Positions 4,798 to 5,225 of a DNA stretch of 5,225 nucleotides are shown in pieces. Source of the DNA: Acidimicrobiia bacterium. GTDB lineage: Bacteria > Actinomycetota > Acidimicrobiia > Acidimicrobiales > Acidimicrobilacustridaceae. The position numbers were made by a program, and so were the translations under genes. Below the pieces are notes generated by a model that saw nothing but the letters and a program-made list of their open reading frames with translations, was not told the origin of the DNA and made no database searches. Location: the NCBI GenBank assembly GCA_016462055.1, contig JAEMTX010000139.1, positions 1-5,225 of the forward strand. The letters run 5' to 3'. Position 1 is the first letter of the stretch. Each line of letters starts with the position of its first letter.

Positions 4798-5225
4798 TCA
4801 GGCGGATGCCTTTGATGTGAGTACATCTCGCAATGCAGCCTCGATCGTGGGGTGGGCGAATGAATAACCACTGGCCTCGAGCGCTCTGGGGACCACGCGA
4901 GCGCTGGTGAATAACAGGGCATCAGCGAGTTCAGCACCCAACAGAAGTTTGGGGCCGAACGATGGCACTGGAGCAAATGTCGGACGATGCATGGCCTCAC
5001 CGAGAGCTTTGGTGAACTGGCTGTTGGTGATTGGGCTCGGTGCGGTGGCATTGACGGGACCACTGATGTCATGGTCAAGCAACCAACGGATTGCTCCGAT
5101 TTCATCGGCCATCGAAATCCAACTCCACCACTGCTTGCCCGAGCCCATGCGCCCGCCGAGTCCGAAGCGGAAGAGGGGAAGCATCTTGGCGAGTGCTCCA
5201 CCGTCGGTGGTGAGAACAATGCCGG
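4798..5225 (-). CDS. TIGR01777-type NAD-dependent epimerase, C-terminal part
   Basis: The minus-strand frame is open from the right edge of the window (first complete codon 5223-5221) to the TGA at 4800-4798, giving 141 C-terminal residues; the N-terminal Rossmann part with the NAD(P) glycine motif lies outside. The visible start GIVLTTDGGALAKM, then LFRFGLGGRMGSGKQWWSWI (17-36) and GPVNATAPSPITN (55-67), is the signature of TIGR01777 / YfcH-like atypical short-chain dehydrogenases. RPTFAPVP through AELADALLF and the terminal HPTIEAALRDVL match the DUF1731 C-terminal domain. An internal ATG at 5184 is not a credible start because conserved family sequence continues upstream of it. Substrate and physiological role are unassigned in the family as I know it. 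It is the most upstream visible gene of the epimerase / SRPBCC / rsgA cluster, so the cluster's promoter lies beyond the window. Confidence 0.9.
   Translation of the reverse strand, partial: GIVLTTDGGALAKMLPLFRFGLGGRMGSGKQWWSWISMADEIGAIRWLLDHDISGPVNATAPSPITNSQFTKALGEAMHRPTFAPVPSFGPKLLLGAELADALLFTSARVVPRALEASGYSFAHPTIEAALRDVLTSKASA

Noticed and set aside
4798..5184. A complete 128-residue gene starting at the internal ATG 5184
   Set aside because: Conserved epimerase residues continue upstream in the same frame to the window edge, so this is the C-terminus of a longer gene and not a short independent one.

Overview
The window looks like a chromosomal housekeeping segment from a high-GC actinobacterium. 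Its best fit is an uncultured or aquatic member of the Acidimicrobiia (Ilumatobacter / acIV-like). This rests on three things: the pdxS-pdxT-yebC order typical of Actinobacteria, moderately high GC with C/G-ending codons, and a poly-Thr linker ending in TTTTTTLPG, a style I associate with exported Acidimicrobiia proteins. The lineage is inferred and was not tested by any search. I see no mobile element, CRISPR array, tRNA, rRNA or phage signature.

Plus strand, 1-3267. The window opens inside a DUF3048 (YerB-like) gene whose 5' end is missing; a Ser/Thr-rich linker separates its two domains. After a 48-base gap come pdxS and pdxT, the synthase and glutaminase halves of the DXP-independent pyridoxal 5'-phosphate synthase, both with intact catalytic residues. 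They are followed by yebC, a TACO1-family translation factor. pdxS has no Shine-Dalgarno sequence. It has a TANNNT-type -10 hexamer ending six bases before its ATG, so a leaderless transcript starting at pdxS is likely. pdxT and yebC have recognisable ribosome binding sites and probably sit on the same transcript.

Convergent junction, 3268-3323. A short non-coding gap separates yebC from the end of the minus-strand cluster. It has no convincing intrinsic terminator, but holds one copy of an imperfect direct repeat whose second copy lies in the last codons of rsgA.

Minus strand, 5225-3324. Three tightly packed genes are read right to left: the C-terminal part of a TIGR01777-type NAD-dependent epimerase (5' end outside the window), a SRPBCC-fold protein, and the ribosome-assembly GTPase RsgA. 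Gaps of 12 and 4 bases imply one operon. RsgA has all its GTPase and zinc motifs except the G4 aspartate, which is a serine.

I do not see strong evidence for an undescribed system. The points most worth checking are the atypical RsgA G4 motif, the leaderless pdxS promoter, the linker-split DUF3048 protein beside the vitamin B6 genes, and the separate epimerase/SRPBCC pair.
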